From: Intestinibacillus sp050255995
Lineage (GTDB): Bacteria; Bacillota; Clostridia; Oscillospirales; Butyricicoccaceae
Length of the DNA stretch: 64,000 nucleotides
Direction of reading: 5' to 3'
NCBI GenBank assembly: GCA_050255995.1
Contig: JBFWIM010000001.1
Span: 1 to 64,000 of the forward strand
The notes below the pieces were generated by a model, which searched no databases, was not told where the DNA came from, and was given only the letters and a program-made list of their open reading frames with translations. Shown here piece after piece: positions 32,288 through 40,556 of this stretch. A program made the position numbers and the translations under genes. Each line of letters starts with the position of its first letter. Positions within the stretch are counted from its first letter, which is position 1.

Positions 32288-34072
32288 TTACTTTTCGAAG
32301 GGGAAAGGCCGGAAGGTGATTTCAGGCTGGAAGTCGTCGATGGGTACCGGACGGGAGAATACATAGCCCTGTACCATGTCACAGCCGATCTGGTGCAGGA
32401 AAGACACCATTTCAAAAGCTTCCACGCCCTCCGCTACCACGCGCATGCCAAGCGTCTTTGCCATTGCAATGATGCTTGAGACGATGGCGCGGTCACGCTG
32501 TGCGGTCAGGCCGTTCTGGAAAAAAGCCATATCGAGTTTGAGAACGTCGACGAAAAGGTCTTTGAGAACGTTGAGCGAGGAGTACCCCGAGCCGAAATCG
32601 TCCATGCCGACGAGGAAACCGTTTTCCCGCAGCGCCGCCGATACGCGGCCGATTTTCGCAATGTTTTCGACCATGACCGTCTCAGTGCACTCCAGCTCCA
32701 GCAGGCCGTCCGGCAGGCCGTAGCTCCGGCGAATGTGGGTGTACCGCTCGACAAAATCGGATTGGAACAGGCTGAGCCGCGATACATTGACCGCAACCTT
32801 GAACAGCGACAGGCCGGCGTCCCGCCGTGCCGCGAGGTACGCGCACACCGCCTCAAAAACATAGCGGTCAAGCTCGACGATAAAGCCGTTTTTTTCAAAA
32901 AGGGGAATAAAGTCGTTCGGCGTTGTCAGACCGTCCTCTGGTCGGTTCCAGCGGACCAGTGCCTCCGCGCCGACCACATGGCAGCCGTTTTGAATATCCA
33001 CCTGCGCCTGTAGATAGATCACAAACTCATGCGCTGAGAGGGCATATTCCATGTCGGCTTCCATGGATTTTTCGCGGATTACACGCTGCCGCATTTCCTC
33101 GGAATAAAAGACGATGCGGCTGCCGCCAAGGGCTTTGATGGTCTTTTGCGCCATGTTCGCGCGGTCGATCATGTCTTCGATACCGAGCTCATCGCCGCCA
33201 CACGCCACGCAGTACACGCCGCAAACCAGCTCCAGCCGGAATTTCTGGCTTTTCAGCTCGCTGAATTCCGAGAGGCGGTGCTCCAGCGCGTAAAAACGCT
33301 CAACCAGCGTCTCACGCCCTTCACATTTTAGCAGAGCGACAAAGTTGTCCGCGGAGACGCGTGCAAAGCTCTCCTCCTTGTCACAGTCCGAGGCGAATGA
33401 ATCCGCGAGGAACTGCAGAACATGGTCGCCGATGTTATAGCCGTAGATATCGTTGACGTATTTGAAATTCTTTACGTCACAATAAAGCAGCCCATAGCGA
33501 GCTTTGCTCGAAGAAAGCAGCAGATTGGCCGCGGTTTTTTTGAAGAAGGAGAAATTGCTGTACCCGGTCAGCGGATCGTATTCCGCGCGGTAGGCCAGCA
33601 CGCGCTGCGCAGCAACCGCTTCATGCACGTTGTTAATCGTGATAAGAATGCCGGAGAGCGCGCCCGCGGGGCTGAACAGGTTCGAGCGCATGACACGGTA
33701 CCAAAGATAATGGCCGTCCGTACGCCGGAGGCGCAGCGTCATGTCGGCGTCATGTCCCAGCAGCGTGCCGTAAACCTCGGCGACGCGCGGCCAATCCTCG
33801 GGGTGTACGTCGCATTCAAGGAACAACCGGCCTACAGGCTCATCCCCAAGGCCGGCCGCAAAAGAAAACTGCTGTGCGTCCGGAGATAAATAGATGTGCC
33901 CGCTCGCAATGTTCCACTCGGCAATAATGGTGCGCGTCTGCCGAAGCAGGATGCGGCAGCGTTTGTCATGCAGCAGACATCCCGTATCGCCGCCGTCCCC
34001 AAAAACAGGAATTGGCATGGGGGAGGTGGTAGGGATATCCTTATTATTCATTTGATGTTGTTGTTCGGACAT
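32288..34072 (-). CDS. PAS-GGDEF-EAL protein, probable c-di-GMP phosphodiesterase
   Basis: A 594-residue soluble protein. A PAS-like domain (about 45-160) precedes a GGDEF domain (about 165-325) whose active loop reads SADNF instead of GGDEF, so it should not make c-di-GMP. The EAL domain (about 340-585) keeps the metal and catalytic residues: EALVRW, NVS, ECTET, DDFGSGYSSL, KLD, AEGVE and QGYVFSRP. It should therefore hydrolyse c-di-GMP, opposing the cyclase at 16.4 kb. A 13-bp hairpin lies in its leader. Confidence 0.9.
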   Translation of the reverse strand: MSEQQHQMNNKDIPTTSPMPIPVFGDGGDTGCLLHDKRCRILLRQTRTIIAEWNIASGHIYLSPDAQQFSFAAGLGDEPVGRLFLECDVHPEDWPRVAEVYGTLLGHDADMTLRLRRTDGHYLWYRVMRSNLFSPAGALSGILITINNVHEAVAAQRVLAYRAEYDPLTGYSNFSFFKKTAANLLLSSSKARYGLLYCDVKNFKYVNDIYGYNIGDHVLQFLADSFASDCDKEESFARVSADNFVALLKCEGRETLVERFYALEHRLSEFSELKSQKFRLELVCGVYCVACGGDELGIEDMIDRANMAQKTIKALGGSRIVFYSEEMRQRVIREKSMEADMEYALSAHEFVIYLQAQVDIQNGCHVVGAEALVRWNRPEDGLTTPNDFIPLFEKNGFIVELDRYVFEAVCAYLAARRDAGLSLFKVAVNVSRLSLFQSDFVERYTHIRRSYGLPDGLLELECTETVMVENIAKIGRVSAALRENGFLVGMDDFGSGYSSLNVLKDLFVDVLKLDMAFFQNGLTAQRDRAIVSSIIAMAKTLGMRVVAEGVEAFEMVSFLHQIGCDMVQGYVFSRPVPIDDFQPEITFRPFPFEK

Positions 34073-34371
34073 AGCATATCACCATGGTACACGGAGAAGA
34101 ATTGCAGAAAGCGTCGAGAATGGTCGACGCTTTCTGACATGTGTTGTTACCATTGTATCATGTGATTCAGGAAAAGTATACGCTTCAATCAGAAGTTTTA
34201 CATTTTTGTGTAACTCAACCATAGATATCGACAATTTCCGCACGGATTGACGCCTTACCATGCAAAATACCTTAAAAAATCATAAATTAATTAAGTTTTT
34301 CTTTAGGAAATTAAAGGGTGCACCCGTGAATGGCCGTGTAACCTGGAATCCCGAACTTCAACTATTTTCCT
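34073..34371 (-). other. Intergenic region with a perfect 13-bp hairpin
   Basis: No gene. CAGAAAGCGTCGA (34115-34127) and TCGACGCTTTCTG (34134-34146) form a perfect inverted repeat with a 6-base loop, about 43 bases before the GGDEF-EAL start. A possible -10 TACAAT (34152-34157, minus) precedes it, so the repeat would be in the leader or form an operator. No T run follows. Confidence 0.55.
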
Positions 34372-35337
34372 TTAAAGATGCGCGGAATCGGCCAAAGCAC
34401 GGTAAATTCTTTCGCCCATCAGAACATCGACGTTCGGTAACAAATCGACGGAAAATCTCGGAATCAGCGAATTTGCGGTAACCGGAGCGGGATATGGAAG
34501 CAGACCGGCGAAATGTGCCAAATGACCAAGAAGCGGTTCGGGAGAAGGGCAGCGCGCGCGCAGTGCACCCAGATCAAGGTCGCGGTCTCGTTTGGACAGG
34601 CGGCGGCCGTCCGGAGCAAGCAGCAGCGGAATGTGGGAAAAGCCGGGCGGCGTCAGGCCGAGCTGACGGTACAGATAAAGCTGGCGCGGGGTGGAGTCCA
34701 GCAGATCGCGTCCGCGCAGCACCTCGGTCACGCCCTGCGCGGCATCGTCCACAACGACGGCGAGCTGATAGGCATACACCCCGTCCGACCGGCGCAGGAT
34801 AAAATCTCCGGTGGAACGCGCGAGGTTTTCCGAGTAGAAGCCCTGCAGACCGTCCCGAAAGCCGATGTCCTCATCCGGTACGCGCAGACGCCAGGCCGGG
34901 GTACGGTTCAGGCTGCGCCGTCTCACCTCGTCCGCGGATAGATCCCGGCAGGTTCCGGCATAGACAGTCCGTCCGTCCGAAAGGTGCGGCGCGCTGGCGG
35001 CGTGCAGCTCGGCGCGGGTGCAGAAGCAGGGATAGGCCAGTCCCTGCGCGCGCAGCGTTTCAAATGCGGCGGCATATACAGAACTGCGGGTGGACTGAAA
35101 ATAGGAAGAGCCCCCCGCGGCGCCGCCCTCATCCCAGGTAAGGCCGAGCCAGCGCAGGTCATCTTCAAGCTGGGCGGCATATTCCGGGCGGCAGCGCGCG
35201 GGGTCGAGATCCTCGATGCGCAGCACCATACGCCCGCCCTGGGAACGGACAGACAGCCAGGCAAGCAGCGCGCAGAAAACATTGCCCAGATGCATGCGCC
35301 CGCTGGGGGAGGGCGCGAAGCGTCCGGTCACGGTCAT
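34372..35337 (-). CDS. gluQ: Glutamyl-Q tRNA(Asp) synthetase
   Basis: A 321-residue truncated glutamyl-tRNA synthetase paralogue that attaches glutamate to queuosine-34 of tRNA-Asp. It has the HIGH-like RFAPSPSGRMHLGN, the IEDLDP motif, zinc ligands (CFC, then Y and C in VYAGTC) and the KMSKS-like RLSKRDRDL. The anticodon-binding domain is absent, which separates it from GltX. The start follows AGGAGG. It is last in an operon behind the HEPN gene. Confidence 0.93.
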   Translation of the reverse strand: MTVTGRFAPSPSGRMHLGNVFCALLAWLSVRSQGGRMVLRIEDLDPARCRPEYAAQLEDDLRWLGLTWDEGGAAGGSSYFQSTRSSVYAAAFETLRAQGLAYPCFCTRAELHAASAPHLSDGRTVYAGTCRDLSADEVRRRSLNRTPAWRLRVPDEDIGFRDGLQGFYSENLARSTGDFILRRSDGVYAYQLAVVVDDAAQGVTEVLRGRDLLDSTPRQLYLYRQLGLTPPGFSHIPLLLAPDGRRLSKRDRDLDLGALRARCPSPEPLLGHLAHFAGLLPYPAPVTANSLIPRFSVDLLPNVDVLMGERIYRALADSAHL

Positions 35338-35349
35338 ATGGGTTTCCTC

Positions 35350-35817
35350 CTATTGTACGTTTGGTGCGGAAGAGCCGGCCGAAGCGCTGATTTTATGCGG
35401 ACGGCCGCTGGCGTACAGCTCGGCGCGAATGGCGGAGAACATGGTTTCCGCCATGTTCATCAGCCGCTGCACCTGACGCTCGGTCAACTCAAAGGGCAAG
35501 TCGGTGGGGTACCGCGTTTCAATATACAGGTTGTTGAGCGCGGCGCTTTCGTCCAGATATTCGGCAAACGACCGGTCGACCTGCACGGCCTGACGGCAGA
35601 GATAGGTCAGGTTATGGCCGTCGAAATGCCGTCCGGTTTTAAACAGCAAATAGCCCTTCAGCGCTTTTTCGATGGCCTGCTGGCAGTGGAAAGCGGTCAT
35701 CGGCGGGTCGCCGCCCCAGGTCAGCAGAATACGGGCAGCCTGCAGGTCGGAGAGCGCTTTGTCCAGCCATTTGTAGTAGAACATGCTGTCGCCGCCGCCT
35801 CTACGGCTTCTGCTCAT
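35350..35817 (-). CDS. HEPN domain protein
   Basis: A 155-residue four-helix HEPN protein with the motif AFHCQQAIEKALKGYL and a following HNLTYL, as in HEPN partners of minimal nucleotidyltransferases. A consensus RxxxxH RNase motif is not evident. The start at 35817 overlaps the MNT gene by 17 bases; an inner ATG at 35784 is an alternative. Together with MNT it forms a two-gene pair of the toxin-antitoxin type, but housed in a housekeeping operon. Confidence 0.83.
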   Translation of the reverse strand: MSRSRRGGGDSMFYYKWLDKALSDLQAARILLTWGGDPPMTAFHCQQAIEKALKGYLLFKTGRHFDGHNLTYLCRQAVQVDRSFAEYLDESAALNNLYIETRYPTDLPFELTERQVQRLMNMAETMFSAIRAELYASGRPHKISASAGSSAPNVQ

Positions 35818-36112
35818 ATAGCACCGTCCCTTTCTTCTGGATTGCGGAAGCGTAGCTGGAGAAGTCCTCGGTCAGCTCTTCCCACTCGTCGCAGGAATAC
35901 AGGAGCAGGTTGAACGGCACGGGCGAATCGATGGTCAGGTACAGCTCATGCAGAAGCGAGGGCTTGTCCACCTCGGGCAGGATGATGCAAAAATCAAGCG
36001 ATTTGATTTCACTGGTGGACAGTGTGCGCTTTTCGCCATACAGAATGACCTTCTGCGGCGAGCAGTGGCGCAGGATATCCGACAAAATTGTTTGAGCCAG
36101 CTTTGAAATCAT
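35801..36112 (-). CDS. Degenerate MNT-type nucleotidyltransferase partner
   Basis: A 103-residue minimal nucleotidyltransferase fold. The usual GSRARG...DxD site is changed to YGEKRTLSTSEIKSLDFCII: the serine is replaced by Glu and only one Asp remains, so catalysis is doubtful. It directly precedes HEPN and follows the acyl-ACP thioesterase by 33 bases. AAAGGGATG lies before the ATG. The likely role is binding or restraining HEPN (inference). Confidence 0.75.
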   Translation of the reverse strand: MISKLAQTILSDILRHCSPQKVILYGEKRTLSTSEIKSLDFCIILPEVDKPSLLHELYLTIDSPVPFNLLLYSCDEWEELTEDFSSYASAIQKKGTVLYEQKP

Positions 36113-36145
36113 GATGACACATCCCTTTCTCCGGATTGCCGTGTA

Positions 36146-36862
36146 TCAGTAGGCGGTCAGATGCACCGCCGCCTCGAATTTGACCGCATCGGCCGTGCGG
36201 CCGAAAACAGCGTGCGCGCCGTCGTTCATTACGCCGGCGGACAGTTCAATCTGTTCGCCGCAGACGCACTCAGCGGTATAATTGACCTGGATTTCGGAGA
36301 TGAAGCGACCCTCCTCGTGGTCAAGATCCAGGCCGTCCGAGATGAGGTCAACGATTCTGGCGTTATTGAGATGCCGGTTGATATCCAGGCTGCTGTAACG
36401 CACGGTATGCACATGGTGGGGTTTTAAAGAATCGCACACAAGTTTGCCCGGCACAGGGAAGCCTTCCGGATGAATGGCGTAAAGCCGAGTGGCCTCATGG
36501 GAGCTCGGGCGGATGATACGGTGATCCCCGGCGTCCAGCATCGCCCAGATCGAGTAAGCGACCGCAACTTCATCTTCTCCGGAAAAGAAGCGGAAGCCGC
36601 GGCACCAGCTCGCGCCCCTGGCGCCGGCGCACCAGGTTTGCTGGCGTACGGTTTCGCCCATGCGCATGGGGCGGCGCTGGTATAGCTTCATGCGGGTGAG
36701 CACCCAGTGGATGCCGAGATCGTCCGCGCCGATACGCAGCAGGTTGGCATGCCGCGTGGCCGCCGACTGCATAAACTCAAAAAATGCGGACGGACGGGAG
36801 ATGCCGTGATTGTCAATGTGGCTGAAATGCAGGGTGTGATTGCTTTCCAGAGTGGGAACCAT
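36146..36862 (-). CDS. Acyl-ACP thioesterase
   Basis: A 238-residue double-hotdog acyl-ACP thioesterase that releases fatty acids from ACP. The N-terminal hotdog has DNHGISRPSAFFEFMQSAA and WVLTRMKLYQRRP; the second has SSLDINRHLNNARIVDLI, with the catalytic Asp/Asn/His region of FatA-like enzymes. AAAGGAAG precedes the ATG. It follows the GH10-like gene by 26 bases. Confidence 0.92.
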   Translation of the reverse strand: MVPTLESNHTLHFSHIDNHGISRPSAFFEFMQSAATRHANLLRIGADDLGIHWVLTRMKLYQRRPMRMGETVRQQTWCAGARGASWCRGFRFFSGEDEVAVAYSIWAMLDAGDHRIIRPSSHEATRLYAIHPEGFPVPGKLVCDSLKPHHVHTVRYSSLDINRHLNNARIVDLISDGLDLDHEEGRFISEIQVNYTAECVCGEQIELSAGVMNDGAHAVFGRTADAVKFEAAVHLTAY

Positions 36863-36888
36863 GCTGATACTTCCTTTCGCAAGGGTGC

Positions 36889-38196
36889 TTATCGGATAAT
36901 GGACTGTAAAAACAGTAAAAACGTTTGATAATAACCCGCGCTCTGTATGAGATCCTGCGCGTTCGGCGTGAATTCCGGAGGCGTTTCGGGTTCCGGCGCG
37001 GCGGAGGCGTAATAGCCGGTCAGTGCGGTTCGCAGACCGGCGACTTCATCAAAGGAGCCGTACCGGAAGAAGATGTGTCCCGCGACCGCGGAACGGCTTT
37101 CGCAGGCTTGCAGATGCCGGAGCAGTTCGGATGACCCCTTCCAGATGTCGCCTGCGCTCGCGTCGTCGCATTTGTAGGCGGCTTCGCCGATATAGAGCGT
37201 GACGTCCGAGCCCGCGACCGCGTCCGACCACCACTGCGTCAGGACCGAATAATCCGCGGCGGACTGGCCGATATACCAGTAAAGCTGCGGGCAGACATAG
37301 TCGACCGTGCCTTCCTTGATCCAGGCGAGCGTATCGGCGTAAGCGTTGGAGTAGGACTGGTTGCCGCCGCGGGTGTTACTGCCGCGCGGGTCTTCGCTCT
37401 TGTTCGCCCACACGCCGGACGGGCTGATGCCGAACGCGAGGTCGGGATTTTTGGCGTGAATGAGCGCGTCCAGCTCGCGCACCAGCGTATTGACGTTCTC
37501 CCGCCGCCAGTCGGCGATGTTGGAATAGCCGCTTCCATATTTGGCGAAGGCCGCGCTGTCGTCAAAATTCTGGCCGGGGTAAAAATAGTCGTCCAGATGG
37601 ATGCCGTCGATGTCCGGATAATTGTTGAGGATTTCCTGAACCCCGTCCTCCACCAGCTTGCGTACCCCGGGCAGGCCGGGGTTATAATAATAGTTGCCGT
37701 CCGTGTATTTGACGACGTATTCCGGATGCTGCTTGGCGGGGTTCGAGGCGGGCAGGGCGGAAAACTCCGCATCCTTGCCTTTGGTAACGCGGTAGGGGTT
37801 GAGCCAGGCGTGCAGTGTCAGGCCGCGCGCGTGCGCGCCGTCGATCCAGTAACGCAGCGGGTCAAAACCGCCCGAGGGAGCGACGCCCTGCGAGCCGGTC
37901 AGGTATTTGCTCCACGGGAAAATCGCGGAGGGGTAAAGCGCGTCCGAGGACGGGCGCACCTGTAAAAAGACGGTGTTGAGCCCCATGCTTTTGACACCGT
38001 CGAGGATGCTGTCGGCCTGCCGGCGCAGGGAAGCCGCGTCCGTGGTGGGCTTTGTCGGGTAATCGAGGTTGTAAACCGAGGACACCCAGACCCCACGCAT
38101 CTCCTCGTCCGGGGAAGCGGGGGCGGCAAAGGCGGTCAGGCTCAAAAGCATGATGAGGCTTACGAAAAGCGCGGCGGCGCGCAGACAATGTTTCAT
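36889..38196 (-). CDS. Secreted GH10-like (GHL10/DUF187) hydrolase
   Basis: A 435-residue exported protein. A signal peptide (1-25, cut near AFAAP) precedes a TIM-barrel of the GHL10 family: EMRGVWVSSVYNLDYP, NTVFLQVRPSSDALYPS, LHAWLNPYRVT, DGIHLDDYFYPG and the late PQLYWYIG block. Substrates are probably cell-wall or exopolysaccharide glycans but are not known for certain. The C-terminal 40 residues are a Pro-rich tail ending in a hydrophobic stretch. AAAGGAG precedes the ATG. It is the first gene of the operon ending in gluQ. Confidence 0.9.
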   Translation of the reverse strand: MKHCLRAAALFVSLIMLLSLTAFAAPASPDEEMRGVWVSSVYNLDYPTKPTTDAASLRRQADSILDGVKSMGLNTVFLQVRPSSDALYPSAIFPWSKYLTGSQGVAPSGGFDPLRYWIDGAHARGLTLHAWLNPYRVTKGKDAEFSALPASNPAKQHPEYVVKYTDGNYYYNPGLPGVRKLVEDGVQEILNNYPDIDGIHLDDYFYPGQNFDDSAAFAKYGSGYSNIADWRRENVNTLVRELDALIHAKNPDLAFGISPSGVWANKSEDPRGSNTRGGNQSYSNAYADTLAWIKEGTVDYVCPQLYWYIGQSAADYSVLTQWWSDAVAGSDVTLYIGEAAYKCDDASAGDIWKGSSELLRHLQACESRSAVAGHIFFRYGSFDEVAGLRTALTGYYASAAPEPETPPEFTPNAQDLIQSAGYYQTFLLFLQSIIR

Positions 38197-38235
38197 TCCG
38201 GTCTCCTTTCAGATACGTCGTGGATAGACAGTATT

Positions 38236-38264
38236 ATCGTACCATTGCGCGCAATGATTGGCAA
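38236..38264 (-). promoter_or_regulatory. Promoter of the GH10-thioesterase operon with palindrome
   Basis: On the minus strand TTGCCA (38259-38264), 17-base spacer, TACGAT (38236-38241). The spacer contains the perfect palindrome CATTGCGCGCAATG (38243-38256), a possible operator. Confidence 0.55.
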
Positions 38265-38270
38265 GGGGTA

Positions 38271-38299
38271 TTGACAGGGAGAGCAAAAAAACGTAATCT
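38271..38299 (+). promoter_or_regulatory. Promoter of the pyridoxal-kinase-like gene
   Basis: TTGACA (38271-38276), 17-base spacer, TAATCT (38294-38299). Confidence 0.65.
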
Positions 38300-38343
38300 A
38301 AAAAGGAAACGAAGTCCAGTTTGTTAATGAAGGAGCCGCTTTT

Positions 38344-39165
38344 ATGCAGAAAAAAGTGCTGGCCCTGCACGATCTGTCCGGATTCGGGCGGTCGTCGCTC
38401 GTGCCGATTATCGGGGTGCTGAGCGCCATGGGGCACCAGTGCGTACCTGTGCCGACCGCCGTATTTTCCACGCATACCGCCATCCCGGGCTACGCGGTGC
38501 GCGACCTGACGGAGGATCTGCTGCCATGGATTGAGCAGTATGAGGGACTGGGGCTGGAATTCGAAGCGGTATATTCGGGGTTTTTGGGAACGGTGAAGCA
38601 GATCGGCTGCATTTCGCAGGCGATTCTGCGGCTGCGCGCGCCAAACAGCGTGGTGCTGGTCGATCCGGTGATGGGCGACAACGGTGAAATATACCAGACC
38701 TATACGCCGGAAATGTGCGCGCGCATGGGCGACCTGTGCCGCCTGGCGGACGTCATCACCCCGAACGTGACCGAAGCGGCTATCCTGCTTGGGCGGGATG
38801 TCGGCGATACGCCGGGCAGCCCCGCGGAAGCGGAGGACTGGGCGCGGGCGCTGGAACAAAAATACGGCGCAAAGGTCGTGCTGACGGGGCTGTCGCAGGG
38901 CGGCGGGACGGTCGGCGTGCTGTGTTGCGAGGAAGGCCAGACGGCCTTTTTTGAGCATGCCCGCATCGCCCGGTACTATCCGGGCACGGGGGATATTTTT
39001 GCCTCTGTGCTGCTCGGCGGCCTGCTGCGGGGCAAAACACTCGCAGACGCGGCGGCGCGCGCGGCGCTTTTTGTCCGCGACTGCATTGATTATACCGCCG
39101 CGCAGGGCACGGACAATATGCATGGCGTGCAGTTTGAAACGCAGCTTGCGGGGCTGACGGAATGA
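38344..39165 (+). CDS. Pyridoxal/pyridoxine kinase-like protein
   Basis: A 273-residue ribokinase-fold kinase closest to PdxY/PdxK, phosphorylating pyridoxal or pyridoxamine for PLP salvage. Seen: ALHDLSGFGRSSL, PTAVFSTHT, VLVDPVMGDNG, the anion-hole YPGTGDIFASVL with catalytic Asp, and NVTEAAIL. Hydroxymethylpyrimidine kinase activity cannot be excluded. AAGGAG precedes the ATG at normal distance. Confidence 0.88.
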   Translation: MQKKVLALHDLSGFGRSSLVPIIGVLSAMGHQCVPVPTAVFSTHTAIPGYAVRDLTEDLLPWIEQYEGLGLEFEAVYSGFLGTVKQIGCISQAILRLRAPNSVVLVDPVMGDNGEIYQTYTPEMCARMGDLCRLADVITPNVTEAAILLGRDVGDTPGSPAEAEDWARALEQKYGAKVVLTGLSQGGGTVGVLCCEEGQTAFFEHARIARYYPGTGDIFASVLLGGLLRGKTLADAAARAALFVRDCIDYTAAQGTDNMHGVQFETQLAGLTE

Positions 39166-39170
39166 GGAAA

Positions 39171-39210
39171 AGTGGGGAGCGCCGTTTGAAATCAAACGGC
39201 GCTCCCCACT
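39171..39210. repeat. Perfect 19-bp inverted repeat between convergent genes
   Basis: AGTGGGGAGCGCCGTTTGA (39171-39189) and its exact complement (39192-39210) with a 2-base loop. Neither side has a T run, so it is not a textbook terminator although its place suggests a transcript end. Confidence 0.75.
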
Positions 39211-39243
39211 CGCAGCGGAATTTCGCGCATTGCCCCGCACTGT

Positions 39244-39684
39244 TCAGGCGCGGGATAGGTACTTGTTTCTGAGTGTGCAGCCAAGATAAAACGCGCCGTA
39301 CATCAGCAGAAAGGCGGCGGTATAGGCGGAAGCCATGGAAGAAAACCGATGGAGCTTTACGGCAATACCGAGGACAGGAAGATAGAAAAGCTGTGTCGCC
39401 ACGCCGAGAAAGTTCGGCCAATAGCGGTGGAGAACCAGCTCTTGAAACAATATGAGCAGCAGCACCGCCAGGGCGGGAAGATTTGCGGGCACCGCGGCCC
39501 GCGTGACCGATTTTGCCAGCGGATACAGCAGCGCACCAAGCAGCAGCCAGACCGCAAGAGACGTGAAACCGATGGCGCCGTACGGCAAGGCCGTTTCACG
39601 GAAGAGGGTCGTCATACAGTAGTTTTGCAGGAAGCCCGCCGGGAAAGGCAGCAGTCCCGTCAGAAGCAGCAGCATTTTTTTCAC
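39244..39684 (-). CDS. Four-helix membrane protein of unknown function
   Basis: A 146-residue integral membrane protein with four or five hydrophobic helices (about 5-20, 35-58, 68-85, 92-108, 115-135). The start is a GTG with AAGGGATGAG upstream. No recognised family. It is followed by the 19-bp inverted repeat shared with the opposite gene. Confidence 0.7.
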   Translation of the reverse strand: MKKMLLLLTGLLPFPAGFLQNYCMTTLFRETALPYGAIGFTSLAVWLLLGALLYPLAKSVTRAAVPANLPALAVLLLILFQELVLHRYWPNFLGVATQLFYLPVLGIAVKLHRFSSMASAYTAAFLLMYGAFYLGCTLRNKYLSRA

Positions 39685-39744
39685 GGCATCTCATCCCTTC
39701 TGAAAAGCATCCGGTGAGAGGGGTACGGCTGCGGTAAATGAAAT

Positions 39745-39775
39745 AAGGCATAGTCTCTTGCAGAAACTATGCCTT
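39745..39775 (-). terminator. Terminator of tRNA-Gly
   Basis: AAGGCATAG and CTATGCCTT flank a 13-base loop; on the minus strand it is followed by ATTTCATTT, a weak U tract. Confidence 0.6.
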
Positions 39776-39851
39776 TGGAGCGGCTGACGAGGCTCGAACT
39801 CGCTACCTCCACCTTGGCAAGGTGGCGCTCTACCAGATGAGCTACAGCCGC
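39776..39851 (-). tRNA. tRNA-Gly (anticodon GCC)
   Basis: On the minus strand: acceptor GCGGCTG with CAGCCGC, D arm GCTCATCTGGTAGAGC, anticodon loop TTGCCAA giving GCC, T arm AGTTCGAGCCT, encoded CCA (39776-39778). Confidence 0.97.
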
Positions 39852-39955
39852 ATAATTCAGTTTTGACCACTGACCGTGTCAGCGATATTTATTATATCAA
39901 CCGACTGCGAGCTTGTCAACACTGAATTTTACATTTTCTTTAAAAGCCGGCGGCT

Positions 39956-40540
39956 TCAATATCCCAGCTTATCGTCGACGAGGACAAGCTCATACCGCGC
40001 AAAGCTGATAGGCGGGGCCATCAGCACGGTCATGGCGCGGCAGATGCGCGCAGGGCTGCGGCAGTCGTGGCATTTGCCGTCCGCCGCACACGGGGTTTTG
40101 CAGCCGAGCCGCTGCGCGTTGCGCGGGGCGGCAATCTGGCGCGCCCGGTCCACCGCGGCCTCAAGCGAGCGCGCGAGCTTATTGACCCCGCACACCGTGA
40201 AGCAGGTTTTCGGCCCCCAGATTGCCGCGCTCACGCGGTTGCCCACACCGTCAATGTTGACGATCTCGCCGGTTTCCGAGAGGGCGTTCGCCGAGGTGAT
40301 GTAAATTTCGCTGTCCTGCCGGTACTGCCCCGGGGTGACCCAGTGCCAGGACACGTCCGCGCCCGCTGCCGTCAGCGCTTCGTATGCGCCGAGCTCCCTG
40401 AGTGTCATGGAGCCGCCGAAGGAGACGGTTTTGCCCGCGCATTGCGCGGCAAGATAGTCGCGCGCTTCGGCGGCCGTGCCAAAGAGGGAGACGGCAAAGC
40501 CCCGTCCCTCAAATGCGCGGCGTATGTTTTGCAGTTCCAT
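39956..40540 (-). CDS. LUD-domain protein
   Basis: A 194-residue LUD (lactate utilisation LutB/LutC-like) domain protein. VSFGGSMTLRELG, ALSETGEIVNIDGVGNRV and the His/Cys-rich CKTPCAADGKCHDCRSP motif (about 148-163) are typical of stand-alone members in Clostridia, of uncertain biochemical role. The four-cysteine cluster could bind metal. The ATG at 40540 follows GGAGGGA. It is third in the malQ-HAD-LUD operon. Confidence 0.85.
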   Translation of the reverse strand: MELQNIRRAFEGRGFAVSLFGTAAEARDYLAAQCAGKTVSFGGSMTLRELGAYEALTAAGADVSWHWVTPGQYRQDSEIYITSANALSETGEIVNIDGVGNRVSAAIWGPKTCFTVCGVNKLARSLEAAVDRARQIAAPRNAQRLGCKTPCAADGKCHDCRSPARICRAMTVLMAPPISFARYELVLVDDKLGY

Positions 40541-40556
40541 AGTTGTCCCTCCAATG

